A stretch of 5,982 nt of DNA from Thermoplasmata archaeon (GTDB lineage Archaea; Thermoplasmatota; Thermoplasmata; Lutacidiplasmatales; UBA184): positions 1 to 5,982 of the forward strand of contig JASHUV010000166.1 of the NCBI GenBank assembly GCA_030039825.1, read 5' to 3'. Made by a program: the position numbers and the translations under genes. The notes below the pieces were generated by a model. That model was given only the letters and a program-made list of their open reading frames with translations. It did not search any database and was not told the origin of the DNA. Positions 1 to 4,671 of the stretch are shown one piece after another; positions within the stretch are counted from its first letter, which is position 1, and each line of letters starts with the position of its first letter.

Positions 1-349
1 GGCAGACCTGCGTGAGGACGACGTAGGAGAGGCCCCACCGGGCCACGGCCTCCGCCACGCGGTCCGGCTCGGTCGCGTCGACCTGGCCCTGGGGCCAGCG
101 GGTCGTGACCGCGCAGAACGAACAGCGGCGGGTGCACTCCGTCCCGAGGAGCATGATGGTCGCCGTCCCGGCCGACCAGCACTCCGAGAGGTTCGGGCAG
201 CGGGCCTCCTGGCAGACCGTCCCGATCCCGAGCTCGGCCACCGCCGCCCGGACGCCGGCGTACCGCTCGCCGTGCGGGGGCCGGATCCGGATCCAGCTCG
301 GGAGCCGGGCCGGGACGTCGGGCGCCGTCACGACGCCGGACGCCGCCAT
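1..349 (-). CDS. lipA: Lipoyl synthase (radical SAM), N-terminal part
   Basis: Lipoyl synthase inserts two sulfur atoms into protein-bound octanoyl groups, making the lipoyl cofactor of 2-oxoacid dehydrogenases and the glycine cleavage H protein in the cytoplasm. Both family signatures are visible. The auxiliary 4Fe-4S motif is C-x4-C-x5-C in TVCQEARCPNLSECW (Cys 46, 51, 57), and the radical-SAM motif is C-x3-C-x2-C in CTRRCSFC (Cys 72, 76, 79). GTAT precedes the latter, as in the family, and the segment ends in YVVLTQVC. About 116 codons are present; the rest of the radical-SAM barrel lies left of the window. I chose ATG 349 because an AT-rich patch (375-384) sits where a TATA box for a leaderless message would be. 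An in-frame ATG at 376 would add MPPPGSDAV and is the alternative, especially if the gene is read through from the Orc1/Cdc6 gene 70 bases upstream. The identity is secure; the start is not. Confidence 0.94.
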   Translation of the reverse strand, partial: MAASGVVTAPDVPARLPSWIRIRPPHGERYAGVRAAVAELGIGTVCQEARCPNLSECWSAGTATIMLLGTECTRRCSFCAVTTRWPQGQVDATEPDRVAEAVARWGLSYVVLTQVC

Positions 350-373
350 GACGGCGTCCGAGCCGGGAGGGGG

Positions 374-385
374 CATTATGCTTAC
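374..385 (-). promoter_or_regulatory. Possible TATA box of lipA
   Basis: The minus strand reads GTAAGCATAATG here, the only AT-rich patch in the gap after the Orc1/Cdc6-like gene. Its centre is about 28-30 bases before ATG 349, roughly the spacing of an archaeal TATA box on a leaderless message. The match to a TATA consensus is weak. The same bases also contain the alternative start codon at 376, so the two readings exclude each other. Confidence 0.35.
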
Positions 386-419
386 TCGACGCCGGGGACG
401 GCCCCTCCGTCCCCGCGCG

Positions 420-1577
420 TCAGCGCCGGCGCTCCGGGACCGGTGCGGTCGACGGAAGACGCGCCTCGAGGAGGCCCGTCAGGGCCTGAACGGGGAGCTC
501 GTCCATGCCGAGCCGGGAGGGCTTGCCGGGGCGGGCGGGGTCGACCTTGACGATCCCCTCCAGCTCGAGCCCCCGGACGGTCCTCCAGAACGTCACGCGG
601 CTCACCGGGCGGCGTCCGTACCCCTCGCAGAGCGCGGCGTACGCCTGGCGGACCCGGCCGGTCGGCGCGCGCGTCTCGGGTCCCCGGAGGGTCCGGGCGA
701 GCGCGAGCAGGACCATGAGCTGGGTCTCGTCGAGGCCCTCGAGCTTGACCTCGTCGAACGTGGGCCGCAGCGTCCCCTGCACCGCCCGGACGTGTTCGGG
801 GGAGATCCGCGACGCCCCGGCCTCCTCGGCGCCGGTCGCGGCCGCCTGGAGGACCTCGAGCGCGAATCGGGCGTCGCCCGTCGGCGCGGCGAGCTCGGCG
901 ATCTGTTCGACGACGTCCGGGTCGATGCTCCCTCGCCGCAGGGCGAGGCCGGCGCGGTACCCGACGATCTCCCGGAGATCCTCGGCGTCGTACTTCGGGA
1001 GCTCGAGGCGGTGCGTCACCCCGAAGCTCGATCGGCTCGCGGCGTCGAGGAACGGGAGGACGTCCTCCGGAGCGATCAAGAGGAGCGAGACGGCGCCGAG
1101 CCCCACCTCGCCGGAGCGGGTCAGGAGATAGACGAGACGGCTCTCCTGCCGGACGAGCGCCCCAACCTCGTCGAGGACGACGAGGCGTTGGGCGGGCGCC
1201 TTGCGCATGCCCTGCTCGAGGATGTCGAGCATCTCCGGCACGCCGTAGCCCTTGTCCGGGAGGTAGACGCCGACGCTGCGAAGGAGTTCGAGGAGGACGA
1301 GCCGGTCGGTCGATCGGCGCCAGCAGTTGACGTAGTGGGGGACCATCGCCTTCCCGCCCCCCCCCGGCGGGCGGGCCAGCTCCTGAGCGAGACGTCGTCC
1401 GAAGGCGGTCTTACCGCTCCCGATCCCCCCGGTGATCAGGAGGTGCCAGGGGATCCCCTTCGCCGCGGCGGTCCGGTACCGGCCGAGGGTCCGCTGGAAC
1501 TCCGGGTCGCGCCGGACGAGCTTCGGCGGGAGGAAGGAGGGATCGAGGGTCTCTTCGGCGAGGAAGATCGAGGGCAC
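420..1577 (-). CDS. cdc6: Divergent Orc1/Cdc6-family AAA+ ATPase
   Basis: This is a 385-residue AAA+ protein of the archaeal Orc1/Cdc6 family, which binds origin DNA and loads the MCM helicase. The N-terminus (IFLAEETLDPSFLP) matches the family lead-in and supports the GTG start at 1577; a GGAG lies 9 bases upstream. Walker A is GGIGSGKT (50-57), Walker B is LVVLDE (132-137), and a sensor-2-like GDARFALEVL is at 234-243. Before it comes LPKYDAEDLREIV (193-205), a hallmark of the lid region. Residues about 286-345 look like the C-terminal winged helix. Oddities: the sensor-1 Asn of the usual ISND is missing (IAPED, 168-172), DEVG replaces DEID after Walker B, and a Pro/Gly-rich loop (70-76) is coded by a run of nine G. 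It follows the TatD-like gene by 35 bases, so it is probably in that operon. It could be a paralogue with a regulatory role, or a related AAA+ protein, rather than the main initiator. No origin-like repeats lie beside it. Confidence 0.85.
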   Translation of the reverse strand: MPSIFLAEETLDPSFLPPKLVRRDPEFQRTLGRYRTAAAKGIPWHLLITGGIGSGKTAFGRRLAQELARPPGGGGKAMVPHYVNCWRRSTDRLVLLELLRSVGVYLPDKGYGVPEMLDILEQGMRKAPAQRLVVLDEVGALVRQESRLVYLLTRSGEVGLGAVSLLLIAPEDVLPFLDAASRSSFGVTHRLELPKYDAEDLREIVGYRAGLALRRGSIDPDVVEQIAELAAPTGDARFALEVLQAAATGAEEAGASRISPEHVRAVQGTLRPTFDEVKLEGLDETQLMVLLALARTLRGPETRAPTGRVRQAYAALCEGYGRRPVSRVTFWRTVRGLELEGIVKVDPARPGKPSRLGMDELPVQALTGLLEARLPSTAPVPERRR

Positions 1578-1612
1578 GCCGGTCCGCTCCGCCCGCCGCC
1601 GAGCCCGGCCGG

Positions 1613-2521
1613 CTAGATAGGTGTGCCGCCGCCGGGGGCCGACGCCCCGGCGCCCGACGGCCGATCGTCGACGGAGAGGGTCAGGCCGTAGACCGTCCGG
1701 ACGCTGGTTTCGAAAGGGCCCCGGAAGCGCTCGCCTTCCGGGTCGTCGTCGGAGGCGAGCTGAGCGACGCGGCGAGGGATCGTGGCGAGATCGAGGACGG
1801 CGCCGGGCCGGCGGGGGTCGTCAAGGTAGTCCGTCTCCCAGAACCACGGCCCCGGTGTCCCGAGGCTGCGCGCGGCGAGGGCCCTGTGGGCGAGGAACGA
1901 CGCGACGACGCCCGCGCGCTCCTCGGGCGGGGCCCACGCGCGGGCGTAGTGCTTCACGACGCGATCGGGCGGCAGGCCCGCCCGGGCAGCGAGTTCGGCG
2001 AGCCCGAGGTACCCGCCCGCATCGAGATCCTCGGAGTGGACGACGGCCGGCACGGCGGACTCGCGGGCCGTTTCGAGGGCGAGCCGGAACAACGACTCGG
2101 ACGCTCGGGCGACGTCGGGGGGGACCGGAAAGTGAGGGCGACCGACCTCGCCGAGCGCCACGGCCCGGCGCTCTCTCGCCCATCGGCCCGCGAGGGCGAT
2201 CGCCTCCTCGTGGAGGCGGACGGCCGGGCCGAGGCCGAGGGCGGCGCTCGCACCAATGAGATCCGGAGGGAACGGAGCCACGACGCAGAACACGGCGACC
2301 CCGGTCGCCTCGGTCACGGACCGGGCGAGGCGCTCGGTGACGACGAACTGCTCCTCGTACTCCTCGAGCCGGAGCGGGGGACGGGGCCCGTACTGCTGGG
2401 TCGCCAGGAAGAGGTGGGTCCCTCCCGCCCGGGCGAACCGGCGCGCCGCCTCGACCCCATCCCCCTGGGGGGAAAGATGGCAGTGGTGGTCGACGATCGG
2501 CCCGCGGTACCGGGCGGGCAC
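1613..2521 (-). CDS. TatD-family metal-dependent hydrolase (TIM barrel)
   Basis: This 302-residue protein resembles the archaeal branch of TatD-like amidohydrolases (predicted TIM-barrel metal hydrolases, COG1099-like). TatD relatives include metal-dependent nucleases, but the substrate of this branch is not established. The metal ligands can be placed: D11-x-H13-x-H15 in VDHHCHL, E125 in ALGEVG, H162 in VVHSED, H191 in VVKHYA, and D231 in FWETDYLDDP. All classes of ligand are present, so it should be active. The length fits the family, though the last 20 residues are a low-complexity Gly/Ala/Pro tail. The start is GTG 2521. A stop codon shared with the end of tbp lies in the same frame only 18 bases upstream and no other start codon lies between, so the start is well determined. 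No clear ribosome binding site precedes it. The 18-base gap to tbp indicates cotranscription. Confidence 0.85.
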   Translation of the reverse strand: MPARYRGPIVDHHCHLSPQGDGVEAARRFARAGGTHLFLATQQYGPRPPLRLEEYEEQFVVTERLARSVTEATGVAVFCVVAPFPPDLIGASAALGLGPAVRLHEEAIALAGRWARERRAVALGEVGRPHFPVPPDVARASESLFRLALETARESAVPAVVHSEDLDAGGYLGLAELAARAGLPPDRVVKHYARAWAPPEERAGVVASFLAHRALAARSLGTPGPWFWETDYLDDPRRPGAVLDLATIPRRVAQLASDDDPEGERFRGPFETSVRTVYGLTLSVDDRPSGAGASAPGGGTPI

Positions 2522-2539
2522 AGGCTCGGGCGACGGGGT

Positions 2540-3088
2540 CTAACGAAGGAGGCTCGCCCCGCGCAGCTCCTTCGTGATCTTCTTGACCGCGACCTCGACG
2601 TCGGAGGGCTTCCGAGCGCCGGTGCAGACGAGCTTGCCGCTACCGAAGAGGAGGACGACCACGCGCGGCTCGTCGATCCGGCAGACGAGGCCGGGGAACT
2701 GTTCCGGCTCGTACTCGACGCGATCGAGCCCGAGGGTGACGGCGATCGCGTTCAGGTTGATCTCCGACTCGAGGTCGGAGCTCGCGACGATGTTCTGCAC
2801 CTCGATCTTCGGGTGCATGTTGATCTTCTGGCCGCCCTTCTTGATCTGGGCGGAGACCGTCGCGATCGAGTTCTCGACCTCGGCCATGCTCTTCGCCCCG
2901 GTGCAGACGACCTTCCCGGAGCGGAAGAGGAGGATCGCGGTCTTCGGCTCCTTCAGGCGGTAGATGAGGCCCGGGAACTGCTCGGGCTCGTACTCGGCGC
3001 CTTCGAGCCCGAGGGCGATCGACTGCAGGTCGAGCTCATCCCCGAGGGAGGTCGACGCGACGACGTTCTCGATCCGAATCTTGACCAT
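2540..3088 (-). CDS. tbp: TATA-box binding protein (TBP)
   Basis: TBP is the general archaeal transcription factor that binds and bends the TATA box, then recruits TFB and RNA polymerase. The 182-residue sequence is the full archaeal length and shows the two-fold pseudo-repeat. Repeat 1 covers about residues 4-88 and repeat 2 about 95-178. Each carries EYEPEQFPGL, followed by a LLF-x-SGK-x-VCTGA block. The four phenylalanines that intercalate at the ends of the TATA box are all in place (F38, F55, F131, F148). The acidic C-terminal tail of some archaeal TBPs is absent; the protein ends in RGASLLR. ATG 3088 is supported by the family N-terminus (VKIRIENVVAS), by two TATA boxes upstream, and by GTGATCC at 3098-3092, which matches the complement of the conserved 16S rRNA 3' end. 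It is the first gene of the minus-strand operon. Because TBP acts on TATA boxes, its own double box may allow feedback control; that is inference. Confidence 0.98.
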   Translation of the reverse strand: MVKIRIENVVASTSLGDELDLQSIALGLEGAEYEPEQFPGLIYRLKEPKTAILLFRSGKVVCTGAKSMAEVENSIATVSAQIKKGGQKINMHPKIEVQNIVASSDLESEINLNAIAVTLGLDRVEYEPEQFPGLVCRIDEPRVVVLLFGSGKLVCTGARKPSDVEVAVKKITKELRGASLLR

Positions 3089-3091
3089 GAC

Positions 3092-3098
3092 GGATCAC
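3092..3098 (-). promoter_or_regulatory. Shine-Dalgarno-like site of tbp
   Basis: GTGATCC on the minus strand matches seven bases of GGAGGTGATCC, the complement of the conserved 16S rRNA 3' end. It lies three bases before ATG 3088. It would be part of the message only if transcription starts from the upstream TATA box. A chance match is possible. Confidence 0.45.
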
Positions 3099-3109
3099 TC
3101 GGCCCGCCA

Positions 3110-3130
3110 CTTATATAGTCGCTTATAAAC
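3110..3130 (-). promoter_or_regulatory. Tandem TATA boxes of the tbp promoter
   Basis: The minus strand carries GTTTATAAG (3130-3122) and CTATATAAG (3118-3110); both contain TATAAG, repeated at a 12-base offset. With the usual archaeal spacing of 26-27 bases, the first would start transcription near 3099, giving a leader of about 11 bases. The second would start almost exactly on the tbp ATG (3088), giving a leaderless message. The surrounding DNA is GC-rich, so the boxes stand out. The sites are seen directly; the start points are inferred. Confidence 0.75.
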
Positions 3131-3131
3131 A

Positions 3132-3144
3132 TTACCCATAGTAA
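3132..3144. repeat. Short inverted repeat upstream of tbp TATA boxes
   Basis: TTAC and GTAA arms surround a five-base spacer (CCATA) just upstream of the distal tbp TATA box, in the most AT-rich stretch of the window. The position suits an activator or TFB-contact site. The arms are only four bases long, so this may be chance. Confidence 0.3.
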
Positions 3145-3397
3145 ATTCTGTTTCGCTTTCGCGAGCGTCCCACGAGAGTCGAAGGGCCCTCCCCCGTCCC
3201 GAGCGCAAGAAACGTCGAGGACCTCAGTCGACCCGCCGGTGAGGAGAATCCGGCGCGGGCGGCTCGACTCTCCGGATCGGTGGTCCCGAGTGCGTCGGCC
3301 CGTCGCCCATTTCGTTGGGGGCAGCGTCCGACCCAGCGGCCCAGAGTTCGCCGTCGGCCGAGGTCAGCTTCTTCGAACGGTCGGCGTGCCGCCGTCG
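3145..3397. other. Noncoding spacer between divergent genes
   Basis: About 250 bases lie between the tbp promoter region and the promoter of the plus-strand membrane protein. The open frames crossing it are rich in Arg, Gly, Ser and Pro and lack any domain, transmembrane or start-site support. The plus-strand membrane-protein frame stays open back to a GTG at 3239, but that 64-residue extension looks like translated spacer. I see no RNA gene, repeat array or origin-type motif. Confidence 0.5.
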
Positions 3398-3399
3398 AC

Positions 3400-3408
3400 T
3401 CTTTTACC
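3400..3408 (+). promoter_or_regulatory. TATA-like box of the membrane protein gene
   Basis: TCTTTTACC is the only AT-rich patch in the 50 bases before ATG 3431. Its centre, about 3404, lies 27 bases upstream of that ATG, the spacing expected for a leaderless archaeal message. It supports 3431 as the start over the in-frame GTG at 3239. Confidence 0.5.
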
Positions 3409-3430
3409 TCCGACGCCGTCACGCCTCCGC

Positions 3431-3925
3431 ATGCGTGAGGGAGGCCGTCGCGCGGCCGCCGTGCTGCTCGGTCTTGGCGGCTTCCTCGTGATCTTCCTCG
3501 ATCCCGGGTTTCGAACCGGGGGTTCTCTGTGGATCATCGTGGTCTCGTTCGCCCTCGGAGTCGGTGTCTCGGCACTGGGAACCCTCGGTCTGTTCTTCTC
3601 GATCCTCATCTGGCGGGAACGTGAGCGCGACGCCCTTCACGCCATCGCCCGGACCGTTCGACCGGGGGGTTGGTCGTGGCTCGTGTCCCAGTTCGCTCGG
3701 CCGGGTCGCCGGGACGGAACATCGTGGGGCGAGGCGCTTCGCACGGCGAAGCTCTTCGGCGTCCTCGCGTTTTGCATGGGGATGGCGAGCTTCCTGTCGA
3801 TAGGGATGGGATGGTTGTTCTGGTACGATCTGGCGCTCTTCCTGGGCTTCTTCGGCCTCGCGGTCTACTATGGGCTCGAGGTGGAACTCGGGATCGACCT
3901 CTATCGAAGGACTCCGTTGACCTGA
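3431..3925 (+). CDS. Four-helix membrane protein, function unknown
   Basis: I do not recognise the family. The 164-residue product has about four hydrophobic stretches: residues 8-23 (AAAVLLGLGGFLVIFL), about 33-60, about 106-129, and 131-149. A polar loop of about 45 residues, rich in Arg and Glu (61-105), separates helices 2 and 3. The WRERER cluster directly after helix 2 suggests this loop is cytoplasmic by the positive-inside rule. No catalytic or metal-binding motif is visible. I chose ATG 3431 because a TATA-like box sits 27 bases upstream and the translated sequence before it (64 residues back to a GTG at 3239) is Arg/Pro-rich and featureless. It is divergent from tbp, separated by about 340 bases. 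The next plus-strand gene is 301 bases away, so it is probably transcribed alone. Confidence 0.7.
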   Translation: MREGGRRAAAVLLGLGGFLVIFLDPGFRTGGSLWIIVVSFALGVGVSALGTLGLFFSILIWRERERDALHAIARTVRPGGWSWLVSQFARPGRRDGTSWGEALRTAKLFGVLAFCMGMASFLSIGMGWLFWYDLALFLGFFGLAVYYGLEVELGIDLYRRTPLT

Positions 3926-3936
3926 GGGCCGGCCTT

Positions 3937-3966
3937 CCTGGGGGCCCCGCCCCGCGTGGGCCCAGG
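3937..3966 (+). terminator. GC-rich hairpin after membrane protein gene
   Basis: CCTGGG (3937-3942) and CCCAGG (3961-3966) form a perfect six-base stem, and the loop contains a GGGGCCCC palindrome (3941-3948). It starts 12 bases after the stop at 3925. No T-run follows, and archaeal termination usually relies on T-rich tracts, so the terminator role is tentative. Confidence 0.25.
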
Positions 3967-4126
3967 ACTTGGGCGGCGCGGCCCGATCGGCAGCGCCGAA
4001 CCGAACCGGTCGACCCTCTCCGGCCGATCGGCGACCGCTCTCTCCGACGAACGACGGCCGCTTCGTTGCCCGCGGGACGGCCGAGCGGTCACGCCCGGCG
4101 AGGCGTGCTGACCCGAGGCTGGCCCA

Positions 4127-4165
4127 TCGATCGGTGGGACGAGGTTTCTCCGGCCCACCGGTCGG
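4127..4165 (+). other. Stem-loop upstream of the 4227 gene
   Basis: Positions 4127-4138 pair with 4154-4165 to give a 12-pair stem with two G-U pairs; the core is GATCGGTGGG against CCCACCGGTC. The 15-base loop holds a nested GAG-GTTT-CTC hairpin (4141-4150). It lies about 60 bases before ATG 4227. It could be a leader structure, a terminator of upstream transcription, or chance in GC-rich DNA. Confidence 0.35.
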
Positions 4166-4194
4166 GCCGAGGGTGATCGACCACGGGCGAAGCC

Positions 4195-4230
4195 ATGAAA
4201 CGGCCGCGACGCCTGCGGTGTACGGGATGA
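4195..4230 (+). CDS. Possible 11-residue leader frame
   Basis: ATG 4195 opens an 11-codon frame (MKRPRRLRCTG) whose TGA overlaps the ATG of the next gene in the arrangement ATGA. Such overlaps allow translational coupling. The peptide is strongly basic. GGTGATC lies 16 bases upstream of the ATG, which is rather far for a ribosome site. The frame is short enough to be chance. Confidence 0.2.
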   Translation: MKRPRRLRCTG

Positions 4231-4640
4231 GGGCGCCGCGTCTCCACCCGGTGCGGCGAGGGGCGAGGCTCATCGCCGCCATGTTGGCGGCCGCCGGCCT
4301 CAGCCTGCTCATCACGGCCTCCTTCAGCGGGGCCCTCGGCCCGGGCGGGCTCGCTGCGACGTCGCAGCACCTTCTCGCATGCTCCGATCCCGACCCCCTG
4401 CCGGGTGACACCTACCACGTTGTTTACGAGACGAGCGATGGAGCCATCACCTCCTTCGTGGGTCAGACCGGGAACGGGTTTCCGGTCCCCGGCCCCGGCG
4501 AAGCCACCCTCGTCATCGGCACCGCGAGCCCGATGAACGTGACGTTGATCCACCGGATGTTCTGCTACGCTGACCAAGGCCACGGCGGGGCGTTCCCGTT
4601 CCGTGTCGACCTATCGAACGGTCAGGTCGTCTGGGATTGA
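4227..4640 (+). CDS. Small membrane-anchored or secreted protein, unknown
   Basis: I do not recognise this 137-residue protein. It begins with a basic stretch (RAPRLHPVRRGAR) followed by a hydrophobic segment of about 20 residues (14-33), typical of a signal peptide or N-terminal anchor. No lipobox Cys follows directly. The remainder is polar and rich in Gly, Thr and Val, with alternating hydrophobic residues (TYHVVYET, ATLVIGTA, NVTLIHR) suggesting a small beta-sheet domain outside the membrane. Cys 52 and Cys 113 could form a disulfide. ATG 4227 places the basic and hydrophobic segments at the N-terminus, and GGTG lies six bases upstream. In-frame GTG codons at 4173 and 4218 are alternatives. 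Its stop is 31 bases before the ATP-grasp start, so the two may be cotranscribed. The frame and signal-like N-terminus support a real gene, but no homology does. Confidence 0.55.
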   Translation: MRAPRLHPVRRGARLIAAMLAAAGLSLLITASFSGALGPGGLAATSQHLLACSDPDPLPGDTYHVVYETSDGAITSFVGQTGNGFPVPGPGEATLVIGTASPMNVTLIHRMFCYADQGHGGAFPFRVDLSNGQVVWD

Positions 4641-4671
4641 CCACCGATACCGGGCGCTTACGCGCGGTTTG

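Larger units (their letters stand above)
3926..4226. other. Noncoding stretch with hairpins
   Basis: About 300 bases separate the membrane protein from the next plus-strand gene. Frames on both strands stay open because of the GC content, but their translations are Arg/Pro/Ser-rich with no recognisable domain. The stretch holds a GC-rich hairpin after the upstream stop codon (3937-3966), a longer stem-loop (4127-4165), a GGTGATC Shine-Dalgarno-like string (4172-4178) and an 11-codon frame (4195-4230). The frame of the 4227 gene also extends back to a GTG at 4173 that overlaps this string. Confidence 0.5.

Noticed and set aside
105..1616. A 503-codon open frame on the plus strand opposite the Orc1/Cdc6-like gene
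   Set aside because: It is antisense to genes with clear family motifs (Orc1/Cdc6-like and lipA). Its translation is Arg/Glu/Pro-rich without any domain, as expected from high GC at third positions.
1704..1722. GGTTTCGAAAGGGCCCC as a possible origin recognition element near an Orc1/Cdc6-like gene
   Set aside because: It lacks the conserved core of archaeal ORB or mini-ORB repeats, occurs once, and lies within the TatD-like coding sequence.
1886..3118. A 410-codon open frame on the plus strand opposite tbp and the TatD-like gene
   Set aside because: It mirrors tbp and the hydrolase gene. Its internal repeats simply reflect the two pseudo-repeats of TBP read in antisense.
3110..3130. The near-palindromic double TATA as a bidirectional promoter for the plus-strand membrane protein
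   Set aside because: It would give a leader of about 280 bases, whereas a separate TATA-like box 27 bases before ATG 3431 explains that gene better.
3503..3524. A T-arm-like string (CCGGGTTTCGAACCGGGG) suggesting a tRNA
   Set aside because: No anticodon arm, D-arm or acceptor stem can be assembled around it, and it lies inside the membrane protein gene, where it encodes DPGFRTGG.
3419..4411. A 330-codon open frame on the minus strand
   Set aside because: It overlaps the plus-strand membrane protein, whose hydrophobic helices and leaderless promoter are better evidence. The antisense product is low-complexity and charged.
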